Positions 1 through 9,081 of a stretch of 64,000 bases of DNA are shown piece by piece. Every line of letters begins with the position of its first letter. The first letter of the stretch is position 1. The notes beneath the pieces were generated by a model. It saw nothing but the letters and a program-made list of their open reading frames with translations. It was not told where the DNA came from and ran no database searches. Both the position numbers and the translations under genes were made by a program. The stretch is from an uncultured Dehalococcoidia bacterium (lineage in GTDB: Bacteria; Chloroflexota; Dehalococcoidia; Lucifugimonadales; UBA1127): assembly GCA_951812285.1 (NCBI GenBank), contig OX638292.1, forward strand, positions 1,590,551 to 1,654,550, in the 5' to 3' direction.

Positions 1-2
1 CC

Positions 3-278
3 TGCAATTGGCCCGCGAATTATGTCGGCATGGGTTCACCTGTATACGCCGGATTCAACGAGGCTCTTTCCAGCATTGTCTTCGAAGACAATGCTTCCCT
101 CACATATTCAAAGATAGACCCCGCCCACTACGCCGCCCAGAACGGCCCTTTGCCTACTCTCAAGGCCGTCAACGACCCGAAAAAGGGCACCATGGACCGC
201 CTGACCGCAAGACTCACTATGGAAGGGCCGCCTTATGGTTCTCACAATATGACAAACACGCTCGAAAGTCGCAGTTAA
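3..278 (+). CDS. 3' end of an unidentified gene (5'-truncated by window)
   Basis: An open frame enters from the left edge and stops at TAA 276-278, giving about 91 residues. The composition is protein-like (mixed polar and hydrophobic, few Arg runs). The first internal ATG is at 30, but no convincing ribosome-binding site precedes it, so I read it as the tail of a longer gene. I do not recognise a family and see no membrane segment. It ends 32 nt before the start of the next plus-strand gene, so the two may be co-transcribed. Confidence 0.45.
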   Translation, partial: CNWPANYVGMGSPVYAGFNEALSSIVFEDNASLTYSKIDPAHYAAQNGPLPTLKAVNDPKKGTMDRLTARLTMEGPPYGSHNMTNTLESRS

Positions 279-310
279 CGAGCCAATCCCAGCATCATTA
301 GGAGTTCGTG

Positions 311-1846
311 ATGCACCCTGACGACCATTTCAAGCAGAATGAGAAACAACAAGAACTGGAACACGCAACGACACCGTTGGTGCAGAACTTGCCTATCACA
401 CGAAGGAAGCTTGTTGCAGCCATTGTAGCCAGCTTTTTCCCGCTCGGCCTATGGATCGTTGCCGTAGAGAGCCTGCAAGTCTACGTCCTGACCCCGTTGA
501 TTCTAAACATGACCCCTTCCACTCTGCTCATTCTTGTCGTTGTGTCGTGTATGGCTTACGAAGTCCTAATTCGCAACGCAACACCCAGATCAATACCGTT
601 CCTGTGGAAACCCTTAGCCCTACTAGTGGCGTTTGTCGTTGCTTTGCTCCTAATTGGTATCAGCACTGCCATAGTCTCGAACAATGTGCTCTTCCCTTTA
701 TTGAGCCTTCCGCCACTATTCTTTCTTAGCATTGGCGCGTATGAGGGACTACTCTTGTTTCCACAACGGTCACTCCCGCAATTCGACATTCAGCCACCTT
801 CGACACACTCACCACAAGCGCCAAACGGTGCCACCGCATCCAAAGCAACTGCAACCACCTTAACCCGCATCAAAGTTGCTCTCACGATCCTCGCCCTCCT
901 AGTGGCCGTCACCGCTACGTCCACTGCATCCCTCGCTTTTGAACTCAACCGCGCAGCAGACCGCGAGGCACGCCTGCGCACCGACCTTGCCGGCGCCATA
1001 CGAAGCAATGACAGGCTCCAGGACAGGATTGGCCCCATCGACTCCCTTGAAGCGGAGAAAGCCCGTCTAACCAGCGAGGTCGCCCGCCTAACCAACGAAA
1101 TCGCCGACCTCAACACTAAACGCCGCCCTCTCATCCTTCGTACCGAAACCCAAGGCTTTGCATGCACAGGCAGCATGGAGCCCAAGATCACCTGCCTCGA
1201 CACCGCAACCGCACTCCTCAACCCAAGCCAAGACGAGATCGAGATCGGTGCCACTATCGCCTTTTCAGCCAACAGCTGCTGGCCTGATGACGGGGACTAC
1301 CACCTCGCCCACCGCGTCATCGACATTGAAATCCGCGACGGGCAAAACCACTATCTCACCAAAGGCGACGCCGAACCCGAGCCGGACTGCTGGGTGCCAC
1401 ACTTGGCGGTCGACGGCTACATCATCGCCATCCACAAGAACAGCGCCCCGCACAACGCCGGGATGCGAGACACAGTCAACTCAGCAAGGGCAGACTATGA
1501 AGCCGCTATTGAGGTCCTCGAGCCCAAGCTCGCCGCCTACGAAGCCAGTCTGCAACACCTCATGGATTTGCGGGTCCGCGACGGTTGTCCTATACCGGAA
1601 GACATCCACGTAGCCTGCTATGCCCACAAGCAGCAGACAGCCGCATCCATCCAATGGAATATGGCATCCATCCAATACAATACAGATGCAAGGGCCTTCC
1701 AAAACGCGCTCCAAGTCTTCAACGAGGCCGAACGATTCTACGATTGCGTGTACAACAGTGCCGAACGCTTTCCGGACGACCCATCCCGGCTCGGCTTCTG
1801 CCTTCTGCCGCCGCCGCCTAGCTTCCCGGGAATGCCCCTCCCATAA
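311..1846 (+). CDS. Polytopic membrane protein with coiled coil and SipW-like signal peptidase I (S26) domain
   Basis: This 511-residue protein starts at ATG 311, 6 nt after AGGAG; a GTG at 308 is too close to that site. Hydrophobic segments lie near residues 33-55, 57-80, 100-123, 126-150 and 188-212. A heptad-rich coiled coil follows (about 215-272). The next part reads as the S26 peptidase core: ACTGSMEP carries the nucleophile Ser (about 288) and YHLAHRV carries the His (about 334), followed by YLTKGDAEPEPD and a V-x-GYI segment. Ser plus His (no Lys general base) is the arrangement of SipW/ER-type signal peptidases. The roughly 130 C-terminal residues are unassigned. Known family members cleave signal peptides at the outer face of the membrane. 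Here the catalytic domain hangs on a coiled coil after several extra membrane helices, which is unusual. Whether it is active, and on what, is not shown. Confidence 0.7.
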   Translation: MHPDDHFKQNEKQQELEHATTPLVQNLPITRRKLVAAIVASFFPLGLWIVAVESLQVYVLTPLILNMTPSTLLILVVVSCMAYEVLIRNATPRSIPFLWKPLALLVAFVVALLLIGISTAIVSNNVLFPLLSLPPLFFLSIGAYEGLLLFPQRSLPQFDIQPPSTHSPQAPNGATASKATATTLTRIKVALTILALLVAVTATSTASLAFELNRAADREARLRTDLAGAIRSNDRLQDRIGPIDSLEAEKARLTSEVARLTNEIADLNTKRRPLILRTETQGFACTGSMEPKITCLDTATALLNPSQDEIEIGATIAFSANSCWPDDGDYHLAHRVIDIEIRDGQNHYLTKGDAEPEPDCWVPHLAVDGYIIAIHKNSAPHNAGMRDTVNSARADYEAAIEVLEPKLAAYEASLQHLMDLRVRDGCPIPEDIHVACYAHKQQTAASIQWNMASIQYNTDARAFQNALQVFNEAERFYDCVYNSAERFPDDPSRLGFCLLPPPPSFPGMPLP

Positions 1847-2429
1847 TCGGGAGTCACAACGCCGCCTGCAAATCCAACAGGCACAGAGTGCTAGGATATG
1901 CCACACCTCTTTCCGACAAATGCGGCATGCAAGGAGCACAGGGCAGAATTGTCGCTTGGTCCCATATCCGCGCAGGAGGGGGCGCGACGATGGGAGCAAA
2001 CAGAGAGTAATCCCGTGAGACTAGTAGTTGATACGTTGACTGCGTTAGGGCTTTGAGCAATGACGATTGCCTTCGAGGGTGATGGTTCTTCGCCTGATGG
2101 AAACATTCCAAGAATGATTCCTGAATGTGGTCCAGAGTTACGTGAGCAAGAAGTAACAGGCATCGTCAGGAACGCGCTTTCCGGACAAAGTTACGGGTCT
2201 GGTGAATCGCGATGTACTTGCATTTGCCGGTTCAATCCCAAATCTGAGCCAACTTTCCGAGGAAGTGGGGCATAGGAAGACAACAACGAAGACCAACGAT
2301 GGATGACATCCGAGGGAACGCTAATGGCGACATGGGTTTCACGGGCCCTAAGACCGAGCTGTGATTTCCATGCGCTTTGTGACAGCTGCTGTCCGACTGA
2401 GTGTTGTTGGGGTTGTTTGACACGTATTC
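1847..2429. other. Gene-poor stretch
   Basis: No frame here has both a ribosome-binding site and convincing composition. A 71-codon plus-strand frame at 2060-2275 has weak AGGG upstream and no recognisable family; I leave it uncalled. Confidence 0.4.
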
Positions 2430-2891
2430 CTATCGGAATTGTAAGAGCACGGCACCGAGAGCGGCGGCCGACCCTACTAGACCGATAACCATGCTAACTG
2501 CTTGCACCTTAAGCTGACATTCCATCTGGCGCTCCTTGCGGATGATCCGATTCAATCGACGCCTTTCCCTAGTGGAGAGAATCCATTGGGCCTTATTGGT
2601 AAGGTTCCAATGCGGCGAATCCTCCCGCCTGTCCGGTACTTCAATGTGTCTCCTTGTAGCCTCTCTCCATACTTGACGTGTAAGGATTTCATCCACGTCC
2701 TCATATGCGTCCCATTCCATAAAGTCTCTTCGACTCACCAAGTTTTCCAGTTCTGATCGGCTTGTGCCTGACGCCTTCGCTGCACCTACTTGACGCTTGG
2801 TTTCTCGCCTTTCTTCATCCACCCTTCGCAGAGCACGCTTCACCCCCGATTTGTCCCAAATGCTATCCACCAGCCATTTGAGCGATGGCAC
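2430..2891 (-). CDS. Small charged protein with C-terminal membrane anchor
   Basis: This is a 153-residue protein with a GTG start, preceded by a near-perfect AAAGGAGG six bases upstream on the minus strand, which fixes the start. It is rich in Arg/Glu helices (about residues 15-125) and ends with one hydrophobic segment, about 128-150 (VSMVIGLVGSAAALGAVLL). The layout (amphipathic helical body, a W-x-L/ILST segment, an I-R-K-E-R stretch, terminal TM) resembles widespread small uncharacterised tail-anchored bacterial proteins. That resemblance is from memory and gives no function. It is transcribed opposite to the signal-peptidase-like gene. Confidence 0.6.
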   Translation of the reverse strand: MPSLKWLVDSIWDKSGVKRALRRVDEERRETKRQVGAAKASGTSRSELENLVSRRDFMEWDAYEDVDEILTRQVWREATRRHIEVPDRREDSPHWNLTNKAQWILSTRERRRLNRIIRKERQMECQLKVQAVSMVIGLVGSAAALGAVLLQFR

Positions 2892-3338
2892 TGCTAGCCT
2901 CCTTTCGGATGATTCACATTCCGTTCGAATGACGAGATATCTTGAAATCCCGTCTCAGAATAGAGCATCCTGGGAACAGTGTGCCTTCGGAGCAGAGTGC
3001 AGACGTGCTGCTTGGATAACCCAAAGGATAGAACTGCATCAGGAGGGGGTTGTGCACGCTCATCTCTCATCACATTGGCATTCCAGGGGGTCGCTCCCCA
3101 AGCTATTCGACGGTGCCACGCGATTGGTCTGCGAAACACCTAGCCACCTACGAGTCCAGAGCATCGTCACACTCCTGAGCAAGAGGATACGCGGGAACGC
3201 AGCCTCCGTATCCCACCCGGACACTCGCTTAGGCCCACATGGCTCGAAGGCAGACAGTCAGTGCCCACTTTTGGCTGCGGAACTAGCCAGTTCTTCCGCC
3301 GTCCCAACTCGATGAGCCTCGCCGACGCCCGGTGCAAG
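2892..3338. other. Gene-free stretch
   Basis: Short frames on both strands lack ribosome-binding sites and family resemblance. It should contain the promoter for the minus-strand GTG gene that begins at 2891, but I see no clear -35/-10 pair. Confidence 0.35.
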
Positions 3339-3572
3339 TCATCTCCGGAGCTTCAAGCGCAAGCACCAGAACAGGAGCCTGCGGACCAGCATGGCCCCGA
3401 CGCCTAGGCCGAGCCCGTTGAGGCCGAAGACGGCGACGTCGCCGCGCAGGAGCGGCAGTGCCAACAGCGACACGGCTAGCAGCACCACCAGGAGCCGCCA
3501 GCGCCGGCGAACGAAGCCACCGACCCCTGCCGCGACGCGCAGGGCCAGTGAAGCCCATACCATGACCATCAT
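3339..3572 (-). CDS. Small two-helix membrane protein
   Basis: This 77-residue protein starts with tandem ATG codons (3572 and 3569, minus strand) placed after AAAGGAGGATCCC, a strong ribosome-binding site. There are two hydrophobic stretches, about residues 5-20 and 27-43, split by a basic RRRWR turn, and a third weaker one near 57-70. Function unknown. A diverged copy of its central 44 residues lies at 21411-21542 on the plus strand, so this sequence has been duplicated across the window. Both copies sit in otherwise gene-free, GC-rich DNA. Confidence 0.6.
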   Translation of the reverse strand: MMVMVWASLALRVAAGVGGFVRRRWRLLVVLLAVSLLALPLLRGDVAVFGLNGLGLGVGAMLVRRLLFWCLRLKLRR

Positions 3573-4522
3573 GGGATCCTCCTTTCGTGTGTAACCCGTG
3601 CTGCATCACCGACACAGGTCGGCCCGGGCGACGCACGTCGCCCATAGGCGGATACTCCACGCCAGCGGCAGAGCAGGCAGACGGGGGTGCTTCCCGGCTC
3701 CAGGGCCATGCGGAGACCAGGGCAGTGGCCCTACGGCTAGCACACGACGACCAAAGTTGGGCGTGTGCAACATGTGAGAGGGCTGCGCGGGAGTCGCGGC
3801 GCGACCGTGCGCTGGGCGCACGACGGCCAGTGGTGGGGGCGGGTGGGCGGGAAGACTGAGCAGGGAGCAGTAGCGACCGTCGCACGCCAGGGGGCCGGCC
3901 GCAGGGCCGGATGCGGCAGCACGCCGCAGGGCACCACATGGGTGCCGCACACCAGCGGCGAAGAGGCCTGCGAGCGAACAGTGCCCTATGCGGCCGTGGG
4001 TCGGCCGCTCACCGCGGGAGCGTTCGGGCGCATGCTGTGGCCACCCCAGGATGCGCCCCCGACGAGCGCGTCCAGGGCGAACACCTCGCCAGCGCCTCCG
4101 TCGGATCAGAGTCACGGCTCAGGCTCTTCTCTGCGTGCCACTTGGCGGTGGGCTCAACACACCGCCAAGCCGCGTCCCTCATGGCTGGTGACGGGAGAGC
4201 CGAGCTCAATCCCGCGCAGGCCGCCGGGTCAGGGACCAGACCCCCAGGTTTCGCGAGCGGAAACACTGGAAAGCAACTACGCCTTCGAGTGTGGGGGAGA
4301 GCCCAGCAGGAGGCCAGCCCGCCGGCGGGGGTGCGTGGGCGCACCCCGGACCGATCGCGAATTGCCTCGCGGCGCCGGCCCCGGAGACCCTGTTGAGACC
4401 TCCCGTCCCAGGTGGTAGCAGCCCGCGCGCCGCGTGAACGCAAGCACAGGCCGAGGGTCAGGACCCGCCGCCCGCAGCGTGGTACAGTGGCGAACAAGCC
4501 ACACGCATGCGGGAGCGATCCC
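3573..4522. other. GC-rich gene-free stretch
   Basis: Frames are open on several strands because of high GC, but they encode Arg/Pro/Ala-rich low-complexity products without ribosome-binding sites or any recognisable motif. I see no RNA gene or repeat here. Confidence 0.4.
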
Positions 4523-4732
4523 ATGACCTACACGGTTTACAAGAACCGGGTGCACAAGTTCGCGCGTGTCCACCGAAGCACGTGCAACCGCCCAAGGCAG
4601 CACGGCGGCGTGAGCCGCGTGCATCCTCCCACTGGCGAATACTTCGACGGCATCGCAACCAGGGAGTCCGCAGTGCGAGAGGCACGCAGCACGGGATGGA
4701 CAGTCAGGCTCTGCAGTTTCTGCGCACCCTGA
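4523..4732 (+). CDS. Small Cys/His protein, possible zinc-binding fold
   Basis: This is a 69-residue protein starting at ATG 4523, preceded by GGGAG seven bases upstream. It is basic at the N-terminus (TVYKNRVHKFARVHRSTC) and ends CSFCAP. The pattern H-x3-C near residue 15-19, a 'FDGIATRESAVREARSTG' segment, and a terminal C-x2-C is typical of short uncharacterised proteins with a predicted metal site. I infer metal binding only from the spacing of His and Cys. It stands alone in gene-poor DNA, so context gives no clue to its role. Confidence 0.5.
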   Translation: MTYTVYKNRVHKFARVHRSTCNRPRQHGGVSRVHPPTGEYFDGIATRESAVREARSTGWTVRLCSFCAP

Positions 4733-5893
4733 CCGACGTCCCGAGGCCGGAGCACGGGACAAGCCGCGGGGCGGCCCGAGCGCGTCCCGCCCGTGACGGT
4801 GATGCCGCGCCCGGAGGGGCCGCCACCCCGCTACCGTCAGCCACCCCAAGCAGTAGTCCGCCGACCGCCCTCCCCCGCCTCCGCTGCCACCAGGAGTTGG
4901 TAAAAGACGGGCTCCTCCGACCCCGCGTCCTCCGACTCCTCCGGGTGGCGCCGCCCGCGCGCCGCCACCCGCGTCGGCAGTGGCACGGAGCACACCGTGG
5001 CCACCAGAGGACGGCAGCCCGCCCGTAACGGCCCGGCGACCCGCCCACCGATCCGGCCGAGTCCACATTCTATGATCCTGCCACCAGGCGTCTCCCAATT
5101 CACCACAGCGTCTGTTCACCACGACCAGCGGTCCACATCGTCCCATCTCGCACCCGCGGCGCCGCTCCTACCTTCGCCTCCAGCTGCACCTCCACGCCAG
5201 CACCATGACTGCCCCGCCGTCTGGAGAACCGTCAGTGACCGTCCGTGAGCACCCGTCGCGTCCGCCGGGACCGGATCCCGCGTCTCTGCACGTCCCCGCC
5301 CGGTGAGCCCCGACAGTCCGTCATCGGTGCCCGCCTCCCACTCGCCGCGCCCTGGCCGCCTCGACTTCCTCCCTGTACCCCACCTGAATCGCCCGCGTCC
5401 GACGTCCCCGGCCCTCGCCCGGACGCCCGGGCTCGGGCCACCGACCAAGTCGTGCAAAATGCTGTTTTCAGCTAGGGGCCTTGCGCGCACACCGGCCAAA
5501 ACCGGTCTGCAAGTCGTAGCTGCGTTTTGCACAAAGCGGCAACGGGACGACCTGGAAACTCGCCTCGATTGACCCCCCTCGACCACCGCCGGCGCATAGC
5601 TGCGCCAGCTACGACAGGGACGCCGTCTCCTGCTCCCGACTCACCATCCATCTCCTGTACGCGGGTAGCACACCACGGGATCGGGGTGGATCCCCGAATC
5701 TCGGACGGGGGTGCATTCACGCGCTCCCGTCGACGCCTCGCCCAGACTTGTCGCCCTTGGAGGGGAGTGCCTTACATGATTGCGACCTCGCTAGAGCGTT
5801 CCTTCTCTACTTCCTTCGTGACCTGCGCCTGCACGTACTGCCGCCTGCTATGCTTGTCCCATCAGCGAAGGAATTGGGACCGCAGCAACGGGT
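4733..5893. other. GC-rich gene-free stretch with a nested palindrome
   Basis: Over 1.1 kb without a supportable gene. The only clear structure is the nested palindrome at 5452-5532, listed separately. Apparent open frames are composition artefacts: proline/arginine/alanine-rich, no ribosome-binding site. Confidence 0.4.
5452..5532. other. 81-nt nested palindrome (possible recombination site or structured RNA)
   Basis: Four coaxial stems can be paired by eye: outer GTGCAAAAtGC (5452-5462) with GCgTTTTGCAC (5522-5532); AGCTA (5470-5474) with TAGCT (5517-5521); CTTGC (5480-5484) with GCAAG (5509-5513); inner ACCGG (5491-5495) with CCGGT (5502-5506). A side hairpin GCTG-TTTT-CAGC is also possible (5461-5472). 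There is no T-run, so it is not a standard terminator. It does not match the core-site consensus of integron attC. It lies in the region bounded by the serine recombinase, so an attachment or folded single-strand site is one possibility. Confidence 0.55.
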
Positions 5894-6394
5894 CTATCCG
5901 ACGCGGTCCTCAATGTACTGAATGAACTTGTCGCAGAACTGATTCAGGGCATCGCCTGTTATCTCGGCCTTCCATTGCAGAACGGGTTTCCCTCTCGGCG
6001 GTATTGTCTGGTCGCTCACAATCATCCTAATCTCCGAGGGGTCGCGGGAATCGGCGGAAGCTGAGCCGATGCCCTCGAATCGGAATCGGCCATGCGCCAC
6101 TGCATTACGTAGGTGGTAGACAAGCACCTTAAGGCTCACCGTCTTGTCTGGATACTCGTCAATCGATACATCAAATGTGGGCCATCCTTGGTCCCAAAGG
6201 TCCTCAATGCGTGTGTCCAGATCGACCGCAATCTCCGATTCGCGTTCCCAAGGTATGACGATCAACCCAAGTAGCGAATTGAAGAGATGGGTAACCTCGT
6301 GAACGTCCTCCCCAATCCGGCGTGCGTTCCTCATATGGGCTAGATTCTTATTGGAACGCTGAACGATTCCCATCGCCTCATTCCTAGAAAGCAT
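5894..6394 (-). CDS. HEPN-domain protein, pEK499_p136-like
   Basis: This is a 166-residue protein with its start fixed by AAAGGAG five bases before ATG 6394 on the minus strand. It is helical, with an early 'HLFNSLLGLIVIPWE' segment (about 37-50) and then LRNAVAHGRF (about 95-104), a classic R-x4-H HEPN motif (Arg96, His101). HEPN proteins are often RNases in toxin-antitoxin, abortive-infection or other defence systems, and the early LLGLIV-P segment before the RN..H motif recalls the HEPN_pEK499_p136 family (from memory). No nucleotidyltransferase antitoxin is adjacent. An inverted repeat lies directly upstream (6410-6437) and could be an autoregulatory operator. Nuclease activity is inferred only from the motif. 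Confidence 0.7.
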   Translation of the reverse strand: MLSRNEAMGIVQRSNKNLAHMRNARRIGEDVHEVTHLFNSLLGLIVIPWERESEIAVDLDTRIEDLWDQGWPTFDVSIDEYPDKTVSLKVLVYHLRNAVAHGRFRFEGIGSASADSRDPSEIRMIVSDQTIPPRGKPVLQWKAEITGDALNQFCDKFIQYIEDRVG

Positions 6395-6409
6395 GTCAAC
6401 TCCTTTCTA

Positions 6410-6437
6410 ACACTCATTTGTTCGTTTAGGTGAGTGT
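6410..6437. promoter_or_regulatory. Inverted repeat upstream of HEPN gene
   Basis: ACACTCA (6410-6416) and TGAGTGT (6431-6437) form perfect 7-bp arms with a 14-bp spacer, 16 bp upstream of the minus-strand start. The size and place suit a dimeric repressor site; no binding protein can be named. Confidence 0.4.
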
Positions 6438-6636
6438 AGAGCATTTCTAGTTGTCCCAACTACCCACTTCACCCAACGCGCTGCGTGCCATGTGACACTG
6501 CAATGGGCCTTGTATGGGCGCCGCAAGGCCATCGCTCGTCGTCCACGCGAAAGCGTTCAGCGCGAAGATGTCCTATCGTCTTGAGATGTTTAGGAGTAAG
6601 GTGCCCCCCACCTAAGGGCAAGGGAGGAGAAATACC

Positions 6637-6969
6637 ATGAACAACGTAGTGCGTGAGGCCATGATCAGCATCTTGGAGAGACTTGTGGAAAGAAGTGACC
6701 GTGTGTGGAACATACGCTGGAATGAGGCACCGGTCGAGACACATGCTGGCCTTGCCCTAGTACGGGCCGGTCATTTAGCCAAGTTCGATTCTCCGACACA
6801 CTATGGCTACCAGATAACTCTGAGTGGCTTCGCTTACTTGGAAGAGTTGAATCATCCAGCGGGCGCCTGGCTCCGGCGTAACTGGTTCCCTGCGGCTGTC
6901 GCTGGTGCCACATTGCTCGTCGCGACAGTGTCCTCGTTTGCGCAGGTGTGGGTTGCTCTGCGCGTGTGA
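6637..6969 (+). CDS. Winged-helix-like protein with C-terminal membrane anchor
   Basis: This 110-residue protein has its start at ATG 6637 after GGGAGGAG. The N-terminal 75 residues are helical and end in GYQITLSGFAYLEEL, which looks like the wing and last helix of YjcQ/DUF2513-type winged-helix proteins. After a short basic linker (WLRRN) one hydrophobic segment follows, about residues 86-108. A membrane-tethered small winged helix is the simplest reading. It is divergent from the HEPN gene across a 242-bp gap. Whether it binds DNA is unknown. Confidence 0.6.
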   Translation: MNNVVREAMISILERLVERSDRVWNIRWNEAPVETHAGLALVRAGHLAKFDSPTHYGYQITLSGFAYLEELNHPAGAWLRRNWFPAAVAGATLLVATVSSFAQVWVALRV

Positions 6970-7770
6970 CGACCTACATCACCAACGGCACCTGCCAGCG
7001 AATCCTCATCCGCGCGCTGTTGGAGGTTCGTCAGCATGGTCGTCGAGTACACCTGTGTGTCTAACAGGCAGTTCTTGGTGATAATTCTCAACCCCCTCGT
7101 GTGGTGGCGCTCCACCATGAGAAGCCGCTCGCCCTGTTTCATGCAACTGCTTGAGGCTCACGAATGTCATCAGGAACAGCAACAAAACCAGCATCGGTTG
7201 TCAGATAGGGGCTGACAGACCACCCGCGTCGGGGAGCAGTAAGGCCACTAACAGGGCGGGTACGTACACCAGGGCGAAGAGAGGCTACCGCGACTAGGTA
7301 GATTTGGCGCGTGCCTGGCTAGGGGCTAGAGATGTGGATGTGCTGAGGAGACACGAAGGGGAGCCCGTGGTGGAGGGGTCTATGGCTAGCGTTGGACGAG
7401 TCTTCAACTGCGTCGGTTGGCGGTTAGGGCATCGTCAGGTCACAACAGAGGCCCTCCCCCGGAAGGTTCGGACTCGTCAGCCAAGACGATGCTACTAACC
7501 CAGTCTTATACCGGGGGATGTGCAGTTGGGCCTAACCTCGCTGCAAAGCGAGATCTACGCCTTGGCAAACAGCCGCGTAGCAAGAAAGTCCCGCTGCCAA
7601 TTTCAGCAGGTTCCGATTGTGTTGTAGGGGAATTTGGCAAGCTGTAGAATCGAATCGCGCCCACTCCCTGGCGAGGGGGTGGGGTTCACGGAGGGGTCGG
7701 TCAGGGCAGAGGGTGCGTACCGAACCTTGGCCGGTTTCCCAGCCGGGATAAGTACGAGCCGGAGGCATGC
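6970..7770. other. Gene-free stretch
   Basis: Several short frames exist on both strands (for example 7304-7498 plus and 6852-7142 minus). None has a ribosome-binding site, and none resembles a protein I know. No repeat or RNA gene recognised. Confidence 0.35.
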
Positions 7771-8214
7771 ATGCCACCTGTAACAGCGTTCGGATTCATC
7801 TTGGGGGGAATGGTGCTCACATGGGCCGCAAGTTTTGTTCTCCCCCCAGCATTGAAGGAGCGCCAAGGAGATGAGGCGGCTGGAACGGTCGCAGTGGGCG
7901 CGTTTATCTTGGTCGGCTTCGCGATCCTCGGCGCGTGTTCCTTCGGCTTCGGTCTATTTCGCTACGTGGAGATCCTGTTCCTGCTGTTCCAGGACGACCA
8001 AGCGTTTCTCATCTTCGGATTGATGCTGTTGTTTAGCCTACCGTTCGCCTATTGTGGCCACCGCACTAGGGTCATCTGGCGCGAGCGTGTCAATGGAGAG
8101 CGTGCCCTTAGCAACCCGTGGGTCTGGTCAAGCCTGACAGTGGAGTGGGGTCTTCTCTTCTTGCCGGCGCTTCTTGCTCTCATGATGGCCATCGTGAAGT
8201 CAGGGCAACCATAA
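7771..8214 (+). CDS. Four-helix integral membrane protein, unknown function
   Basis: This is a 147-residue protein with GGAGG 5 nt before ATG 7771. Four hydrophobic segments are evident: about 5-25, 38-62, 68-93 (including LIFGLMLLFSLPF) and 118-142. The loop between helices 3 and 4 is basic (HRTRVIWRERVNGER), suggesting it is cytoplasmic. No catalytic motif is visible. It stands alone between two gene-free stretches; function cannot be inferred. Confidence 0.6.
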   Translation: MPPVTAFGFILGGMVLTWAASFVLPPALKERQGDEAAGTVAVGAFILVGFAILGACSFGFGLFRYVEILFLLFQDDQAFLIFGLMLLFSLPFAYCGHRTRVIWRERVNGERALSNPWVWSSLTVEWGLLFLPALLALMMAIVKSGQP

Positions 8215-8532
8215 GCAACGGCCCGCTCACTTTGATTGGCAGTGCAATGATCGACAACCCTTTCCATCGACTGGTATGGCTGTAGTCAGCAGGGCCATGT
8301 CCACCACGGTCCGCGCGAATTCTCCGATGGCTCTCAATTCAAATTTCCTGACCCTTCCTTTGGGAAGAGACAGTTCCCGCGCGCTTAGCCTGCCGAGGAG
8401 TTTTTGTTGCTACCATTTCTTGCCGCCTTGATGTTTAGGCGGATTATATGGTGGAAGCCATTGGAATCCACAGGGTTCCTCTAGAATGCCACACAGTGTT
8501 TCCCAGATAAGCCGGGGCCGCTTCGCAGTGCG
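8215..8532. other. Gene-free stretch
   Basis: No frame with support. It separates the plus-strand membrane protein from the convergent minus-strand HEPN-like gene. No terminator hairpin with a T-tract was recognised. Confidence 0.35.
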
Positions 8533-9081
8533 TTAGAGATTGAAAGTCACCCTGCTCACGATGTCGCCGAATTCATCTCGAATGTATGCTTGCTCGATGC
8601 CCTTCGTGACGTGGTCGCAAACCACTTGGCCCATGCCAGAATCGTCGCTAGGAAAATCTCCACATACTGGGCATCCCATGACCGTTCGTGGGAGGGGAAT
8701 CAATTCGCCAGCGTCGGACAGCTCCTCCCGAAACTGGTGGAACAGTTGCTCCCATTGTTCCAATGTATAGATGTGGTACAAGATCTTCCATTTGTCACCC
8801 ACTCGCACATACACCTTTCGGTGTCCCCGCCGGTCCTCGCTCATACATTGCCCAATGTGGGATGTCAATTCCTCGTTGGTTTGACTCATCGCTAATGGTT
8901 CTTCCATGAACACGGTGCCATACGGCGCGAAGTGAGCTTTGCAATGGGCAAGTTGGTTGCGCAGATCTCTCATTAACTTGTTGTTAGTGTTGCGGCCAAC
9001 CAACTCAAGAAAGGGCTTCAACTCTTCCAATCGAAACTTAACTAACTCTGCCCTCTTTTGCTCGGGCGTCTCATATGTCAT
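8533..9081 (-). CDS. HEPN-like protein with C-terminal Cys/His cluster
   Basis: This 182-residue protein starts at ATG 9081 because AGGAGG lies six bases upstream; the frame is open further upstream, but without a start signal. The motif MRDLRNQLAHCKAHF (about 37-51) holds R-x4-H (Arg41, His46), the HEPN signature, within a helical N-terminal domain. The C-terminal part has CPVC (137-140) and CDH (155-157), a likely zinc site. HEPN proteins are commonly RNases or RNA-binding partners in defence or stress systems; here the assignment rests on one motif. It is the second such gene in the island-like region. The two are not adjacent and do not look like recent paralogs. Confidence 0.5.
   Translation of the reverse strand: MTYETPEQKRAELVKFRLEELKPFLELVGRNTNNKLMRDLRNQLAHCKAHFAPYGTVFMEEPLAMSQTNEELTSHIGQCMSEDRRGHRKVYVRVGDKWKILYHIYTLEQWEQLFHQFREELSDAGELIPLPRTVMGCPVCGDFPSDDSGMGQVVCDHVTKGIEQAYIRDEFGDIVSRVTFNL

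Noticed and set aside
2060-2275. 71-codon plus-strand frame
   Set aside because: Only a weak AGGG upstream, no motif, and no neighbouring gene on that strand to support it.
5452-5532. Nested palindrome considered as an integron attC site
   Set aside because: The GTTRRRY-type core site and the usual R/L box layout are absent, and there is no integrase of the IntI type in the window.
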